Notes: generated by a model not told the origin, from the sequence alone. DNA of 64,000 nt from Altibacter lentus (GCF_000746845.1 NZ_KN050846.1:1380963-1444962); one strand, 5' to 3'; shown: positions 16,500 to 28,686, numbered from the stretch's first letter. Numbers and translations: made by a program.

Positions 16500-17786
16500 T
16501 TAGCGCTTGCTAATGTCCTTAAAAGATCTTAAACTTTCTCCTATATATACCTGTCGCGGACGCCCAATGGGCTCTTTACGCAATCGCATCTCTCTCCATT
16601 GAGCGATCCAACCCGGCAAACGTCCTAGGGCAAACATAGGGGTGAACATCTCTACCGGAATACCCAATGCTCTATAGATGATACCTGAATAGAAATCGAC
16701 ATTAGGATACAATTTGCGATCTACAAAATAGGAATCTTCAAGTGCTTCTCTTTCCAGTCCTTTGGCGATATCCAACACAGGGTCGTCGATCCCCAATGCA
16801 TCCAACACATTGTCTGCAGATCTTTTTATGATCTTAGCACGCGGATCGAAATTCTTGTACACTCGATGCCCAAAGCCCATGAGTCGGAAAGGATCATCCT
16901 TATCTTTGGCTTTAGCCATAAATTTTTTAGAATCTCCACCATCTTCTTTAATAGCTTCCAACATCTCGATCACCGCTTGATTTGCACCTCCGTGAAGTGG
17001 TCCCCAAAGTGCTGCAATACCAGCTGAAATAGAAACGAAGAGTCCTGCATGAGAAGAACCAACAATACGCACGGTAGAGGTAGAACAATTTTGTTCGTGA
17101 TCTGCATGTAAGATCAATAATTTATCCAAAGATTCGACAACTACCTTATTCGAATTGTATTCACCACTTGGCTTTTTGAACATCATTTTAAGGAAGTTCT
17201 CCACATAGCCCAAATTGTCATCACCATAATCCAAAGGAAGTCCTACCCGTTTTCTGTATGCCCAAGCGGTCAACACCGGAAATTTGGCAAGGATACGAAC
17301 AATAGCATTGTACATTTCTTCCTCGCTATCTACATTTACTGAAGAAGGGTTAAACGCCACCAATGCCGAAGTCAATGATGAAAGCACTCCCATGGGATGT
17401 GCCGATTTAGGGAAGCCGTCGATGATCTTTTTCACATCCTCATCAACGTGAGACTGTGCTTTGATATCATTATGGAATTTCTCCAGTTGGGTTTTGGTTG
17501 GTAATTCTCCGAAAATTAGCAAATAGGCTACTTCCAAGAAATCGGCTTTTTCTGCCAATTCTTCGATCGCATACCCTCTATAACGTAGGATTCCCTCCTC
17601 ACCGTTGAGAAACGTAATGGCACTTTCGCAAGATCCTGTATTCTTATACCCCGGATCGAGTGTCGTAATTCCATTCGTGTCCCCACGAAGTGATTTTATA
17701 TCTATTGCGAGTTCGTTCTCGGTACCTTCAACAATTGGAAATTCGTACTTTTTTCCGTCGATCTCGAGGATGGCAGTTTTTGACAT
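16500..17786 (-). CDS. gltA: Citrate synthase
   Basis: The 428-residue enzyme condenses acetyl-CoA with oxaloacetate at the entry of the TCA cycle. It shows the type II (hexameric, Gram-negative) length and an N-terminal beta domain (ILEIDGKKYEFPIVEGTENE). Active-site residues are present: His230 in HADHEQN, His265 in PLHGGANQAVIEML, His307 in GFGHRVYKNFDPRAK and Asp364 in PNVDFYSG. It lies 145 bases after eno on the same strand and has its own terminator at 16446-16476. Confidence 0.98.
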   Translation of the reverse strand: MSKTAILEIDGKKYEFPIVEGTENELAIDIKSLRGDTNGITTLDPGYKNTGSCESAITFLNGEEGILRYRGYAIEELAEKADFLEVAYLLIFGELPTKTQLEKFHNDIKAQSHVDEDVKKIIDGFPKSAHPMGVLSSLTSALVAFNPSSVNVDSEEEMYNAIVRILAKFPVLTAWAYRKRVGLPLDYGDDNLGYVENFLKMMFKKPSGEYNSNKVVVESLDKLLILHADHEQNCSTSTVRIVGSSHAGLFVSISAGIAALWGPLHGGANQAVIEMLEAIKEDGGDSKKFMAKAKDKDDPFRLMGFGHRVYKNFDPRAKIIKRSADNVLDALGIDDPVLDIAKGLEREALEDSYFVDRKLYPNVDFYSGIIYRALGIPVEMFTPMFALGRLPGWIAQWREMRLRKEPIGRPRQVYIGESLRSFKDISKR

Positions 17787-17931
17787 ATACTTAAATTGAT
17801 TTTATAAAAATTCGGAATTGTAAAATTACAAAATATTGAACGATTTTGTAACAACTACTAACACTTGTTAGGTTAAAAAAACCTTAAATATGTGTTACGT
17901 TCCTCTTGTAAACTGAAAGCTATGGGGCGAA

Positions 17932-20336
<2,405 letters not shown>

Positions 20337-20352
20337 TGTTTCAAGATGTTTT

Positions 20353-20384
20353 GCAAAAATACTTTAAAAGATAAACCTGTACAA
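20353..20384 (-). promoter_or_regulatory. Putative promoter of carA-eno
   Basis: On the minus strand: TTG (20384-20382), 20 bases, TATTTTTG (20361 back to about 20354) followed by C. This fits the Bacteroidota pattern. The carA ATG is 17 bases further on. Confidence 0.45.
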
Positions 20385-20393
20385 TGCAGGCAT

Positions 20394-20430
20394 AAAAAAA
20401 GGGATAAACATTGTCTGCTTATCCCTTTTT
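20394..20430 (-). terminator. Terminator of the ribosomal operon after rplQ
   Basis: AAAAAGGGATAA (20396-20407) and TTATCCCTTTTT (20419-20430) form a perfect twelve-base-pair stem with an eleven-base loop, followed on the minus strand by further Ts. It closes the 17-kb ribosomal operon and separates it from carA. Confidence 0.9.
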
Positions 20431-20452
20431 GAATTTATTTGAGAGTACTCAT

Positions 20453-20938
20453 TTATTCCTCTTCTTTTTTAGCTTCAGTTGCTTTTGCAGCCGGAGCTGT
20501 TGCAGCGGCCTTAGAGCTACCTCCTCGACGACTACGGCGTGTAGACTTCGATTTCTTAGCTTTTCCAGCGTTGTACAATTCGTTGTAATCGACCAACTCG
20601 ATCATCGCCATGTCAGCGTTGTCACCCAATCGATTTCCCAATTTGATGATTCGGGTGTATCCTCCCGGGCGATCTCCCACTTTTACGGCCACATCTCTAA
20701 ACAATTCGGTAACGGCGTCCTTTTGACGTAATTTTGCCATTACGATACGACGGTTGTGCGTTGTATCTTCTTTAGATTTAGTGATCACAGGTTCTACAAA
20801 TTGCTTCAACGCTTTTGCTTTTGCAACGGTAGTGTTGATTCGCTTGTGCTCAATTAGGGAACAGGCCATATTCGCCAACATAGACTTTCTATGCGCTGTT
20901 TTTCTACCTAAGTGATTTATTTTCTTTCCGTGTCTCAT
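20453..20938 (-). CDS. rplQ: 50S ribosomal protein bL17
   Basis: The 161-residue protein has the conserved bL17 core in residues 1-120 ([20 protein letters not shown], then [15 protein letters not shown]), which sits near the peptide exit tunnel. The remaining 40 residues form a basic stretch ([13 protein letters not shown]) and an Ala/Lys/Glu tail, an extension not present in E. coli bL17 (127 residues). It is the last gene of the operon, 60 bases after rpoA. Confidence 0.97.
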   Translation of the reverse strand: MRHGKKINHLGRKTAHRKSMLANMACSLIEHKRINTTVAKAKALKQFVEPVITKSKEDTTHNRRIVMAKLRQKDAVTELFRDVAVKVGDRPGGYTRIIKLGNRLGDNADMAMIELVDYNELYNAGKAKKSKSTRRSRRGGSSKAAATAPAAKATEAKKEEE

Positions 20939-20998
20939 GACATTGTTTTTTAATCATCATCTTGCTACAACCCGTTTTGAGGAGCAAAATATGACGTA

Positions 20999-21991
20999 TT
21001 AATCTTTATCTAATTTATATTTTGAAAGATCCATCCCGAAGTTTAGTCCTTTCACATTCACCAACTCTTCAAGTTCGGTCAATGATTTTTTTCCGAAGTT
21101 TCTGAATTTCATCAGATCGTTCTTGTTGTACGAAACAAGGTCTCCAAGGGTATCCACTTCAGCAGCTTTCAAACAGTTAAGCGCACGCACCGAAAGGTCC
21201 ATATCTACCAACTTTGTTTTTAGCAACTGACGCATGTGCAATGATTCCTCATCGTAGGTTTCGGTTTGCGCGATCTCGTCAGCCTCAAGGGTAATTCGCT
21301 CATCACTAAATAACATAAAGTGGTGGATCAAGGTCTTGGCTGCTTCGGTCAACGCATCTTTAGGATGAATAGAACCGTCTGTAACGATCTCGAAAACTAA
21401 CTTTTCGTAGTCGGTTTTTTGTTCTACACGAAAATTCTCAATGCTGTATTTCACATTTTTTATAGGCGTGTAGATAGAATCTGTAAAGATGGTTCCAAGA
21501 GGAGCATTTGCTTTCTTATTCTCTTCGGCAGGAACATATCCTCTTCCCTTCTCGATCGTGATCTCGAAATTAAGGTTCACTTTCTTCTCCATGTTACAAA
21601 TCACCAATTCCGGGTTCAACACCTGAAATCCTGAGATGAATTTTTGGAAATCTCCAGCTACTACTTGATCTGATCCACTTACAGAAATAGTAACGGTCTC
21701 ATTATCGATCTCATCGATCTGTCTTTTAAAACGAACTTGTTTTAAGTTCAAGATGATCTCGGTTACATCTTCCACAACTCCTGCGATCGTAGAGAATTCG
21801 TGATCAACACCTTCGATACGTACCGAAGTGATTGCGAATCCTTCCAATGAAGAAAGTAGTACTCTTCTTAATGCGTTACCAACGGTTAATCCGTAACCTG
21901 GCTCCAAAGGACGAAATTCAAATTTCCCTTCGAAATCGGTTGAATTAATCATGATAACTTTATCAGGCTTCTGAAAACTAAATACTGCCAT
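20999..21991 (-). CDS. rpoA: RNA polymerase subunit alpha
   Basis: The 330-residue subunit has the N-terminal dimerisation domain (about 1-235; [21 protein letters not shown]) and a C-terminal DNA- and activator-binding domain (about 255-320; [36 protein letters not shown]). It lies between rpsD and rplQ as in the classical alpha operon. It is transcribed with the ribosomal genes. Confidence 0.98.
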   Translation of the reverse strand: MAVFSFQKPDKVIMINSTDFEGKFEFRPLEPGYGLTVGNALRRVLLSSLEGFAITSVRIEGVDHEFSTIAGVVEDVTEIILNLKQVRFKRQIDEIDNETVTISVSGSDQVVAGDFQKFISGFQVLNPELVICNMEKKVNLNFEITIEKGRGYVPAEENKKANAPLGTIFTDSIYTPIKNVKYSIENFRVEQKTDYEKLVFEIVTDGSIHPKDALTEAAKTLIHHFMLFSDERITLEADEIAQTETYDEESLHMRQLLKTKLVDMDLSVRALNCLKAAEVDTLGDLVSYNKNDLMKFRNFGKKSLTELEELVNVKGLNFGMDLSKYKLDKD

Positions 21992-22012
21992 AGTGCGACT
22001 CGTGTGTTTTGA

Positions 22013-22618
22013 TTATTTAGAATATAATTCGACGATGAACTGCTCGTTGATGTTCTCGGGGATCTGAAGACGTTGTGGGATGGACACGTATGTTCCTTCC
22101 ATTTTCTCGCCGTTCCAGGTGATCCACTCGTACACATGACTTGCGTTCGCCAACGAATTTTGAATAGCTTCAAGAGATTTTGATTTCTCTCTTACAGCAA
22201 CTACATCCCCTGCCTGTAACTGGTAGGAAGGAATGTTTACTTTTTCACCATTAACGGTGATATGACGGTGAGACACCAATTGTCTTGCAGCCTGACGGCT
22301 AGGAGCGATACCCATTCGGTACACTACGTTGTCAAGACGTGACTCTGCCAATTGCAACAATACTTCACCGGTAATGCCGGGAGCAGCTGTCGCTCTTTTA
22401 AACATATTTCTGAACTGACGCTCTAAGATACCATAGGTATATTTTGCCTTTTGCTTTTCAGCCAATTGGATCGCGTATTCAGATTTCTTTCCGCGACGAC
22501 GGTTATTCCCGTGTTGCCCCGGAGGGTAATTTCTCTTTTCGAAGGATTTATCTTCTCCGAAGATAGCCTCGCCGAATTTACGGGCTATTTTAGTTTTTGG
22601 ACCAGTATATCTTGCCAT
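22013..22618 (-). CDS. rpsD: 30S ribosomal protein uS4
   Basis: The 201-residue primary 16S-binding protein carries the S4 RNA-binding domain from about residue 92 ([26 protein letters not shown]). The N-terminal region lacks the zinc cysteines found in some bacteria ([26 protein letters not shown]). In E. coli uS4 represses its own operon by binding the mRNA; the 83-base gap upstream here contains a candidate hairpin. Confidence 0.97.
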   Translation of the reverse strand: MARYTGPKTKIARKFGEAIFGEDKSFEKRNYPPGQHGNNRRRGKKSEYAIQLAEKQKAKYTYGILERQFRNMFKRATAAPGITGEVLLQLAESRLDNVVYRMGIAPSRQAARQLVSHRHITVNGEKVNIPSYQLQAGDVVAVREKSKSLEAIQNSLANASHVYEWITWNGEKMEGTYVSIPQRLQIPENINEQFIVELYSK

Positions 22619-22631
22619 GTTTAAATTGTTT

Positions 22632-22686
22632 AGAAGGAAAAACTAAATTAAGGTCTTAACTATCCTCTAGCTTTGTTGCTCCTTCT
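22632..22686 (-). promoter_or_regulatory. Candidate leader hairpin ahead of rpsD
   Basis: On the minus strand AGAAGGA (22686-22680) can pair with TCCTTCT (22638-22632), enclosing about 41 bases with a small internal TTAA/TTAA pairing. It lies in the rpsK-rpsD gap, the place where an S4 autoregulatory site would be expected. There is no T-run, so it is not a simple terminator. Confidence 0.3.
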
Positions 22687-22701
22687 GGTTGATATTTATA
22701 A

Positions 22702-23103
22702 TTATACTCTTCTTCTTTTTGGAGGACGACATCCGTTGTGCGGCATTGGCGTAACATCGATGATCTCGGTCACTTCAATTCCTGCATTGTGGATGGAACG
22801 AATAGCAGACTCTCTACCATTCCCCGGACCCTTCACATATACCTTTACTTTACGCAACCCTGCAGCGTGTGCTACGGCAGAAGCGTCTTCGGCTGCTAAT
22901 TGTGCAGCGTAAGGTGTGTTCTTCTTGGATCCTCTAAAGCCCATTTTACCGGCCGATGACCAAGCAATTACGTCTCCGTTCTTGTTTGTTAATGAGATAA
23001 TGATGTTGTTAAAGGAAGCGTTCAAATGTGCCTCACCAACAGACTCAACATTAACCTTGCGTTTCTTTGTACTTTTTGTACTTTTTGAGCTAGTTTTTGC
23101 CAT
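22702..23103 (-). CDS. rpsK: 30S ribosomal protein uS11
   Basis: The 133-residue platform protein shows the conserved core ([34 protein letters not shown]) and the C-terminal signature [18 protein letters not shown]. The N-terminus has a lysine-rich extension typical of Bacteroidota. It starts 11 bases after rpsM. Confidence 0.97.
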   Translation of the reverse strand: MAKTSSKSTKSTKKRKVNVESVGEAHLNASFNNIIISLTNKNGDVIAWSSAGKMGFRGSKKNTPYAAQLAAEDASAVAHAAGLRKVKVYVKGPGNGRESAIRSIHNAGIEVTEIIDVTPMPHNGCRPPKRRRV

Positions 23104-23114
23104 ATCTCTAGGGA

Positions 23115-23489
23115 TTATTTAGTTGCCTTTTTCTTGTTAGCAACTGTTTTACGTTTTCCTTTTCTTGTTCTTGAGTTATTCTTCGTACGCTGACCTCTTA
23201 ATGGGAGACCTGCTCTGTGACGAATACCTCTGTAACAACCAATATCCATTAAGCGTTTGATGCTTAACTGGACTTCACTACGTAATTCACCTTCGATCTT
23301 GAAGAATCCAACAGCGTCACGAATTGCCCCGATTTCATCATCGTTCCATTCGCTTACTTTCTTGTCTTCACTAACTCCGGCTTTGTTCAATATATCCTTC
23401 GCTCGGCTTTTACCAATTCCGAAGATATACGTTAACGCGATTACACCCCTTTTTTGTTTCGGGATATCTACACCTGCGATTCTTGCCAT
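23115..23489 (-). CDS. rpsM: 30S ribosomal protein uS13
   Basis: The 124-residue head protein contacts the subunit bridge and P-site tRNA. It has the helix-two-turn-helix region ([19 protein letters not shown]) and the basic tail [31 protein letters not shown]. Length and context are normal. Confidence 0.97.
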   Translation of the reverse strand: MARIAGVDIPKQKRGVIALTYIFGIGKSRAKDILNKAGVSEDKKVSEWNDDEIGAIRDAVGFFKIEGELRSEVQLSIKRLMDIGCYRGIRHRAGLPLRGQRTKNNSRTRKGKRKTVANKKKATK

Positions 23490-23491
23490 AA

Positions 23492-23608
23492 TTATCCTTG
23501 TCTTTGTTTGAACCTAGGGTTCTTTTTATTAATTACATATAATCTGCCTTTTCTGCGAACAATCTTGCAGTCGGCACTTCTTTTTTTTACTGATGCTCTT
23601 ACTTTCAT
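23492..23608 (-). CDS. rpmJ: 50S ribosomal protein bL36, zinc-free form
   Basis: Reading the minus strand gives 38 residues: [20 protein letters not shown], then [18 protein letters not shown]. Of the four metal ligands of the zinc-ribbon form only one cysteine remains, so this is the zinc-independent C- variant. It lies three bases before rpsM. Confidence 0.93.
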   Translation of the reverse strand: MKVRASVKKRSADCKIVRRKGRLYVINKKNPRFKQRQG

Positions 23609-23617
23609 AATTAGCTA

Positions 23618-23686
23618 TTTGCGATTTACGATATACGATTTTAGATATGATTCAATAATGAACTCTCAATTCGCAATTCGTAATTT
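23618..23686. repeat. Two facing arrays of degenerate 7-base repeats
   Basis: In the rpmJ-infA gap the minus strand shows ATTACGA-ATTGCGA-ATTGAGA (about 23686-23663) and, after a short spacer, ATCGTAT-ATCGTAA-ATCGCAA (about 23640-23618). Each is three imperfect heptamers, and the second array is close to the reverse complement of the first, so the RNA or DNA could fold back. It is noncoding and inside an operon. Confidence 0.55.
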
Positions 23687-23902
23687 TTAATATCTGTATG
23701 TTATTCGAGCCTTGGTTAAATCGTACGGGCTCATTTCTAATTTTACTTTGTCTCCGGGCAACAACTTAATGTAGTGCATACGCATCTTACCCGAAATATG
23801 CGCAGTTACTATATGACCATTTTCCAATTCCACACGAAACATCGCGTTTGACAATGCTTCTACAATCGTTCCATCTTGTTCTATTGCGGGTTGTTTTGCC
23901 AT
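23687..23902 (-). CDS. infA: Translation initiation factor IF-1
   Basis: The 71-residue S1-like OB-fold protein ([52 protein letters not shown], ending RITYRY) binds the 30S A site during initiation. It follows secY by two bases. The map gene that often lies between secY and infA in other bacteria is absent here. Confidence 0.97.
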   Translation of the reverse strand: MAKQPAIEQDGTIVEALSNAMFRVELENGHIVTAHISGKMRMHYIKLLPGDKVKLEMSPYDLTKARITYRY

Positions 23903-23904
23903 AA

Positions 23905-25248
23905 TTATGCTACTGCTTTTCTATTTTTACCGGACTTCATCAAACCGTCGTAGTGACGATTCAACAAGTACGAATTGATTTGTTGCATGGTGTCGATAGC
24001 CACCCCTACCATAATAAGTAGTGATGTACCACCGTAGAACAATGCCCAGCCCTGCTGGATTCCCATCAACTTCACCACAAATGCGGGGAAGATAGCGATC
24101 AACGCTAAGAAGATGGACCCGGGTAGGGTGATCTGTGACATGATCCGGTCCAGCAATTCTGCTGTTTCAGTTCCCGGTTTTATCCCCGGAATAAACCCAC
24201 CACTACGCTTCAGGTCATCTGCCATTTTATTGGTAGGTACCGTGATCGCGGTGTAGAAATAGGTAAAGATAATGATCAACGCCGCAAACACGATGTTGTA
24301 CCACAATCCGAAGATATCACTAAATGCTGCCTGAATCGATTGCGCTGTTTCACTTTCTGAAAGGCTCGCCACTGCAGAAGGAACAAACATGATCGCCTGT
24401 GCGAAGATGATTGGCATTACCCCAGAAGCATTCAGCTTTAAAGGAATGAATTGTCTCGCACCAAATATGTTCTTTTCGTATCCTCCGCTAGCTGTTCTTC
24501 TGGCATATTGCACCGGGATCTTTCGTACCGCCATTACAAGCATCACAGATGCCAGAATGATCACGAACCAGATCACCAATTCAATTAGGATCATGATTAA
24601 ACCACCATTCGACTCTAACACTCTGGAAGCGAACTCTTGCGCAAAAGACAGTGGCAAGGTAGCAATGATACCCACCATAATAAGGATAGAGATACCGTTT
24701 CCAATACCTTTGTCCGTAATCTTCTCACCCAACCACATGGCAAAGATACATCCTGTTACAAGAATGATCGTTGACGACACATAAAACATTGGGGTTTGAC
24801 CCAATATAAAAGCTTCCACAGGAACACCTAATGCAGGTAATCCAAACAAATAACTAGGAGCCTGTACCAAACAGATACCAATAGTTAACCAGCGTGTAAT
24901 TTGATTGATCTTCTTACGGCCGCTTTCTCCTTCCTTCTGTAATTTCTGAAGGTAAGGAACTGCGATCTGCATTAATTGAACCACAATCGACGCCGAGATA
25001 TAAGGCATGATCCCTAATGCAAAAACCGAAGCATTTGCAAAAGCACCTCCGGTAAACGCATTAAGCAGTCCTCCAATTCCACCGGCATCAAATTTTCCGG
25101 CAAACTCAGAAAGCTTAGAGGCATCAATGCCCGGCAACACAACCTGTGCACCAAAACGATACACTAATAATAATCCTAAAGTTACCGTGATGCGGTTACG
25201 CAACTCCTCTATTTTAAATACGTTCTTTATGGTATCAATAAACTTCAT
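23905..25248 (-). CDS. secY: Protein translocase subunit SecY
   Basis: The 447-residue inner-membrane channel protein has about ten membrane helices. The plug region follows helix 1 ([28 protein letters not shown]), and the conserved cytoplasmic loop is seen near residue 345 ([20 protein letters not shown]). It forms the protein-conducting channel with SecE and SecG, which are not in this window. It lies 13 bases after rplO. Confidence 0.98.
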   Translation of the reverse strand: MKFIDTIKNVFKIEELRNRITVTLGLLLVYRFGAQVVLPGIDASKLSEFAGKFDAGGIGGLLNAFTGGAFANASVFALGIMPYISASIVVQLMQIAVPYLQKLQKEGESGRKKINQITRWLTIGICLVQAPSYLFGLPALGVPVEAFILGQTPMFYVSSTIILVTGCIFAMWLGEKITDKGIGNGISILIMVGIIATLPLSFAQEFASRVLESNGGLIMILIELVIWFVIILASVMLVMAVRKIPVQYARRTASGGYEKNIFGARQFIPLKLNASGVMPIIFAQAIMFVPSAVASLSESETAQSIQAAFSDIFGLWYNIVFAALIIIFTYFYTAITVPTNKMADDLKRSGGFIPGIKPGTETAELLDRIMSQITLPGSIFLALIAIFPAFVVKLMGIQQGWALFYGGTSLLIMVGVAIDTMQQINSYLLNRHYDGLMKSGKNRKAVA

Positions 25249-25261
25249 CGGTATTCTTGGA

Positions 25262-25714
25262 TTACAATGTTACTACTTCACCACCAGCAGCTTCAATAGC
25301 TTTTGCTGCAGAGGCAGTAAACTTGTGAGCAGATACTTTTAAACTTGCTTTCAACTCTCCTCTTCCCAAGATCTTCACCATATCGTTCTTACCAGCAAGA
25401 CCTAAACCAACCAGGGTTTCAAAATCTACAGTATCTTTTATCTTTTTATCATCTACTAACTGCTGAAGTGTATCCAAGTTAATTCCCTGGTACTCTTTAC
25501 GGTTAATGTTAGTAAACCCAAACTTAGGCACACGACGCTGTAATGGCATTTGCCCTCCTTCAAAACCAAGTTTTTTGGAATATCCAGAACGAGACTTCGC
25601 CCCTTTGTGACCGCGGGTTGCTGTTCCACCTTTTCCGGAACCCTGACCGCGCCCAACGCGCTTCCCTTTGTTACTAACCGAACCTTCTGCAGGTTTTAAG
25701 TTACTTAAATCCAT
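25262..25714 (-). CDS. rplO: 50S ribosomal protein uL15
   Basis: The 150-residue protein has the glycine-rich basic N-terminal tail (KGKRVGRGQGSGKGGTATRG) and the globular C-terminal half (FETLVGLGLAGKNDMVKILG). It is a late assembly protein of the large subunit, placed as usual between rpmD and secY. Confidence 0.97.
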   Translation of the reverse strand: MDLSNLKPAEGSVSNKGKRVGRGQGSGKGGTATRGHKGAKSRSGYSKKLGFEGGQMPLQRRVPKFGFTNINRKEYQGINLDTLQQLVDDKKIKDTVDFETLVGLGLAGKNDMVKILGRGELKASLKVSAHKFTASAAKAIEAAGGEVVTL

Positions 25715-25724
25715 TGTCTTTATC

Positions 25725-25904
25725 TTATTTAGTTTCTACTGAAACCAGGTGATTAACTTTTTTTATCATACCAAGAACCGCTGGCGAATCCTCATGCTCG
25801 ATCGTTTGGCCGATTTTACGAAGCCCTAACGCTTCAAGCGTTCTCTTTTGGGTCTGTGTGCGATTGATAGCACTCTTTACCTTTGTTACTTTAATCTTTG
25901 CCAT
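25725..25904 (-). CDS. rpmD: 50S ribosomal protein uL30
   Basis: The minus strand gives 59 residues starting MAKIKVTKVKSAINRTQTQK and containing LGLRKIGQTIEHEDSPAVLG, which is the uL30 signature. It fills the gap between rpsE (11 bases upstream) and rplO (10 bases downstream). Confidence 0.95.
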   Translation of the reverse strand: MAKIKVTKVKSAINRTQTQKRTLEALGLRKIGQTIEHEDSPAVLGMIKKVNHLVSVETK

Positions 25905-25915
25905 TTTTCTTTGGT

Positions 25916-26440
25916 TTAACCTTTAAACAATTTCTCCATGGAGATTCCTCGTTGGTCTGCTACTGTTTGTGCGCTGCGCAATTGCAATAAAGCATCAAAC
26001 GTTGCTTTTACCACGTTATGTGGATTAGAAGATCCTTGAGATTTAGACAATACGTCGTGTACTCCAACTGCTTCCAATACCGCACGTACAGCACCCCCTG
26101 CGATCACCCCTGTACCAGGAGCTGCGGGCAATAGGTTGACACGAGCACCACCATACTTACCTTTTTGTTCATGAGGCAGTGTGGCTTTATTCAAAGGAAT
26201 ACGAACAAGGTTCTTCTTGGCATCCTCGATCGCCTTAGCAATCGCACTTGCCACATCCTTAGATTTTCCAAGACCGTGTCCTACCACTCCGTTCTCATCA
26301 CCAACTACAACAATAGCCGAAAATCCGAAGGCTCTACCTCCTTTAGTTACTTTAGTAACACGTTGTACGCCTACTAAACGGTCTTTTAACTCCAGACCTC
26401 CTGGTTTTACTAATTCTACGTTTTTATAATCTTGATACAT
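25916..26440 (-). CDS. rpsE: 30S ribosomal protein uS5
   Basis: The 174-residue protein has the double-stranded-RNA-binding-like N-terminal domain ([20 protein letters not shown]) and the C-terminal domain ([24 protein letters not shown]). It lines the mRNA entry channel and affects fidelity. Five bases separate it from rplR. Confidence 0.97.
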   Translation of the reverse strand: MYQDYKNVELVKPGGLELKDRLVGVQRVTKVTKGGRAFGFSAIVVVGDENGVVGHGLGKSKDVASAIAKAIEDAKKNLVRIPLNKATLPHEQKGKYGGARVNLLPAAPGTGVIAGGAVRAVLEAVGVHDVLSKSQGSSNPHNVVKATFDALLQLRSAQTVADQRGISMEKLFKG

Positions 26441-26445
26441 ACTAC

Positions 26446-26802
26446 TTAGAATTTAAGGCCGCCTTCGCGTGCTCCTTCAGCTAATGATTTTACTCTTCCG
26501 TGATATAGATAACCCCCTCTGTCGAAAGCTACGGTATCTACACCTGCTTTCTGCGCTTTCTCAGCGATGGCTTTTCCTACTAATTTCGCTACATCGGTCT
26601 TATTTGCTTTTGCAGCGTCAATGTCTTTATCTCTTGAAGATGCTGCGGTAATGGTTTTCCCGTTCACATCGTCGATAAGTTGCGCATAAATCTCTTTATT
26701 GCTTCTGAAAACAGCCAAACGCGGGCGTTGTTCTGTTCCTGAAATAGTTTTACGTATTCTAAAACGTAGACGATTTCTTCTATCTTGTTTTGATAATGCC
26801 AT
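26446..26802 (-). CDS. rplR: 50S ribosomal protein uL18
   Basis: The 118-residue 5S-rRNA-binding protein has the basic N-terminus ([20 protein letters not shown]) and the conserved end [20 protein letters not shown]. Length and position after rplF are standard. Confidence 0.97.
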   Translation of the reverse strand: MALSKQDRRNRLRFRIRKTISGTEQRPRLAVFRSNKEIYAQLIDDVNGKTITAASSRDKDIDAAKANKTDVAKLVGKAIAEKAQKAGVDTVAFDRGGYLYHGRVKSLAEGAREGGLKF

Positions 26803-26813
26803 AACTCTATTTA

Positions 26814-27356
26814 TTATGCAGATTTACCTGCTTTTCTTCTTAATTGTTCACCAACAAACTTGATACCTTTTCCTTTGTAAGGTTCCGGCTTACGGAAACC
26901 ACGAATCTTAGCCGCGATCTGTCCTACCAATTGTTTATCGTGAGAGGTTAATTTAACGATGGGGTTCTTTCCTTTTTCAGAAACAGTTTCCACCTTTACT
27001 TCCGGAGCGACTTCCAACACAATATTGTGAGAGTAACCAACCGCCAAATCTAATTTCTGACCTTGATTAGAGGCACGATATCCAACCCCTACAAGTTCCA
27101 ATTCTTTTGTCCATCCTTTAGATACACCTTCTATCATGTTATAGATCAATGCTCTGTAAAGCCCGTGTTTGGCTTTGTGATTCTTTGCATCACTGGGACG
27201 TTCCACGTATGCATTACCGTCTTCTACTTTGATGGTCACATCAGAATACTCCTGAGTTAACTCACCTAATTTTCCTTTAACGGTAATTACATTGTCTTTT
27301 ACTTCAACTGTAACTCCTTCTGGAATTGCTACCGGGTTATTACCTATTCTTGACAT
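26814..27356 (-). CDS. rplF: 50S ribosomal protein uL6
   Basis: The 180-residue protein has two repeated alpha/beta domains ([19 protein letters not shown].. and [20 protein letters not shown]) and the C-terminal signature [17 protein letters not shown]. It binds near the factor-binding site of the large subunit. Confidence 0.97.
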   Translation of the reverse strand: MSRIGNNPVAIPEGVTVEVKDNVITVKGKLGELTQEYSDVTIKVEDGNAYVERPSDAKNHKAKHGLYRALIYNMIEGVSKGWTKELELVGVGYRASNQGQKLDLAVGYSHNIVLEVAPEVKVETVSEKGKNPIVKLTSHDKQLVGQIAAKIRGFRKPEPYKGKGIKFVGEQLRRKAGKSA

Positions 27357-27374
27357 TTCTTCTTGTCTTTATTG

Positions 27375-27776
27375 TTAGTATACGTAACACAATACTTCGC
27401 CACCTACGTTTTGAGCTTTGGCTTGCTTTCCTGTCATTACTCCTGCTGAAGTAGACACAATAGCAATACCCAAACCGTTTAGGATACGAGGGATCTCGTT
27501 AGAACTTGCGTATTTACGTAAACCGGGTTTACTAATTCTTTGAATCTTCTTGATCACCGGATCTTTTGTAAGCTTATCATATTTCAAAGCGATCTTGATA
27601 ATTCCTTGCGGTCCTTTATCATCTTCGAATTTGTAGCTTAAGATAAAACCTTGATCAAACAAGATCTTTGTAATCTCTTTTTTTAGATTTGAAGCCGGCA
27701 CCTCTACTACTCGGTGTCCTGCCTTTACTGCATTTCTAACTCGTGTTAGATAATCTGCGATTGGATCTGTTGTCAT
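27375..27776 (-). CDS. rpsH: 30S ribosomal protein uS8
   Basis: The 133-residue central-domain protein shows MTTDPIADYLTRVRNAVKAG at its start and GIAIVSTSAGVMTGKQAK near the end. In E. coli uS8 represses the spc operon; an 85-base gap with a strong hairpin separates it from rpsN here. Confidence 0.97.
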   Translation of the reverse strand: MTTDPIADYLTRVRNAVKAGHRVVEVPASNLKKEITKILFDQGFILSYKFEDDKGPQGIIKIALKYDKLTKDPVIKKIQRISKPGLRKYASSNEIPRILNGLGIAIVSTSAGVMTGKQAKAQNVGGEVLCYVY

Positions 27777-27803
27777 TTCCTTTTGTTTGCGGTAATGGTT
27801 TTC

Positions 27804-27839
27804 GTCTCAATCCTGATTCTTATCGGGATTATTGTGACA
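27804..27839. promoter_or_regulatory. Strong hairpin in the rpsN-rpsH gap
   Basis: GTCTCAATCCTGAT (27804-27817) can pair with ATCGGGATTATTGTGAC, giving an outer stem GTC/GAC and CAAT/ATTG with one T-T mismatch, a three-base bulge and an inner CCTGAT/ATCGGG stem around TCTT. An alternative register pairs AATCCTGAT with ATCGGGATT. There is no T-run on the minus strand after it. Confidence 0.4.
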
Positions 27840-27861
27840 AACCTGCTACCAGTTTATAATT

Positions 27862-28131
27862 TTACCAACTTGCTTTTCTAACACCAGGGATAAGACCTTG
27901 ATTGGCCATTTCACGAAACATTACACGTGAAATTCCAAAAACTCTCATATACCCTTTTGGTCTTCCGGTTAACTTACAACGATTGTGTTGACGTACCGGA
28001 GAAGCGTTCTTTGGTAATTTTTGCAGGCCTTCCCAATCGCCAGCTTCTTTTAAAGCTTTGCGTTTTTCAGCATACTTTGCTACCATTTTAGCTCTTTTCA
28101 CCTCGCGGGCTTTCATTGATTCTTTAGCCAT
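27862..28131 (-). CDS. rpsN: 30S ribosomal protein uS14, zinc-free form
   Basis: The 89-residue protein is the long type without the CxxC pairs of the short zinc-binding form; the core reads [19 protein letters not shown] and it ends [11 protein letters not shown]. It lies three bases after rplE. Together with the one-cysteine bL36 this points to a zinc-sparing ribosome in this operon. Confidence 0.97.
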   Translation of the reverse strand: MAKESMKAREVKRAKMVAKYAEKRKALKEAGDWEGLQKLPKNASPVRQHNRCKLTGRPKGYMRVFGISRVMFREMANQGLIPGVRKASW

Positions 28132-28134
28132 CTC

Positions 28135-28686
28135 TTAGTTCTTTTTAAAAGGTAATCCTAGTTCTGTTAGTAATGCTTTCGCTTCTTTATCGGTTTCAGC
28201 AGAAGTAACGAAAGTAATGTTCATCCCTTCGATCTTTTTTACTTTATCGATATCGATCTCAGGAAATATAATTTGCTCGGTAATTCCTAAAGAGTAGTTT
28301 CCTCTTCCGTCAAAACCTGTGGCTTTGATACCGTTAAAATCACGTACCCTTGGCAGTGCAGACGTAACGAGTCTGTCTAAAAACTCGTACATACGCTCAC
28401 CTCGCAATGTTACCATCGCACCAATAGGCATTCCCTTACGAAGCTTAAAGGTTGCAACGTCCTTTTTGGAGATTGTCGCAACGGCCTTTTGCCCCGTGAT
28501 ATTTGTCAATTCATCTACAGAGTAGTCGATAAGTTTTTTATCTGCAACCGCTGCACCTACGCCACGAGACACAACGATGCGCTCTAGTTTTGGTACTTGC
28601 ATTACATTTTTGTATCCAAACTCGTCTGTAAGAGCATTAATTACTCTGCTCTTGTACTCTTCCTTAAGTCTTGGTGTATATCCCAT
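28135..28686 (-). CDS. rplE: 50S ribosomal protein uL5
   Basis: The 183-residue 5S-rRNA-binding protein has [19 protein letters not shown] near the start, [20 protein letters not shown] in the middle and [20 protein letters not shown] near the end. Two bases separate it from rplX. Confidence 0.97.
   Translation of the reverse strand: MGYTPRLKEEYKSRVINALTDEFGYKNVMQVPKLERIVVSRGVGAAVADKKLIDYSVDELTNITGQKAVATISKKDVATFKLRKGMPIGAMVTLRGERMYEFLDRLVTSALPRVRDFNGIKATGFDGRGNYSLGITEQIIFPEIDIDKVKKIEGMNITFVTSAETDKEAKALLTELGLPFKKN

Noticed and set aside
17787-17931. eno terminator or gltA promoter in the 145-base gap
   Set aside because: There are AT-rich short inverted repeats (AGGTT/AACCT, CTAAC/GTTAG) and several TTTTG strings, but none forms a convincing terminator or a correctly spaced promoter pair.
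22680-22687. Shine-Dalgarno site for rpsD
   Set aside because: The AGAAGGAG on the minus strand is about 60 bases from the ATG, too far to position a ribosome; it is better explained as a stem arm.
23618-23686. CRISPR-like repeat
   Set aside because: The units are only seven bases, degenerate and in opposite orientations, with no spacers and no cas genes.
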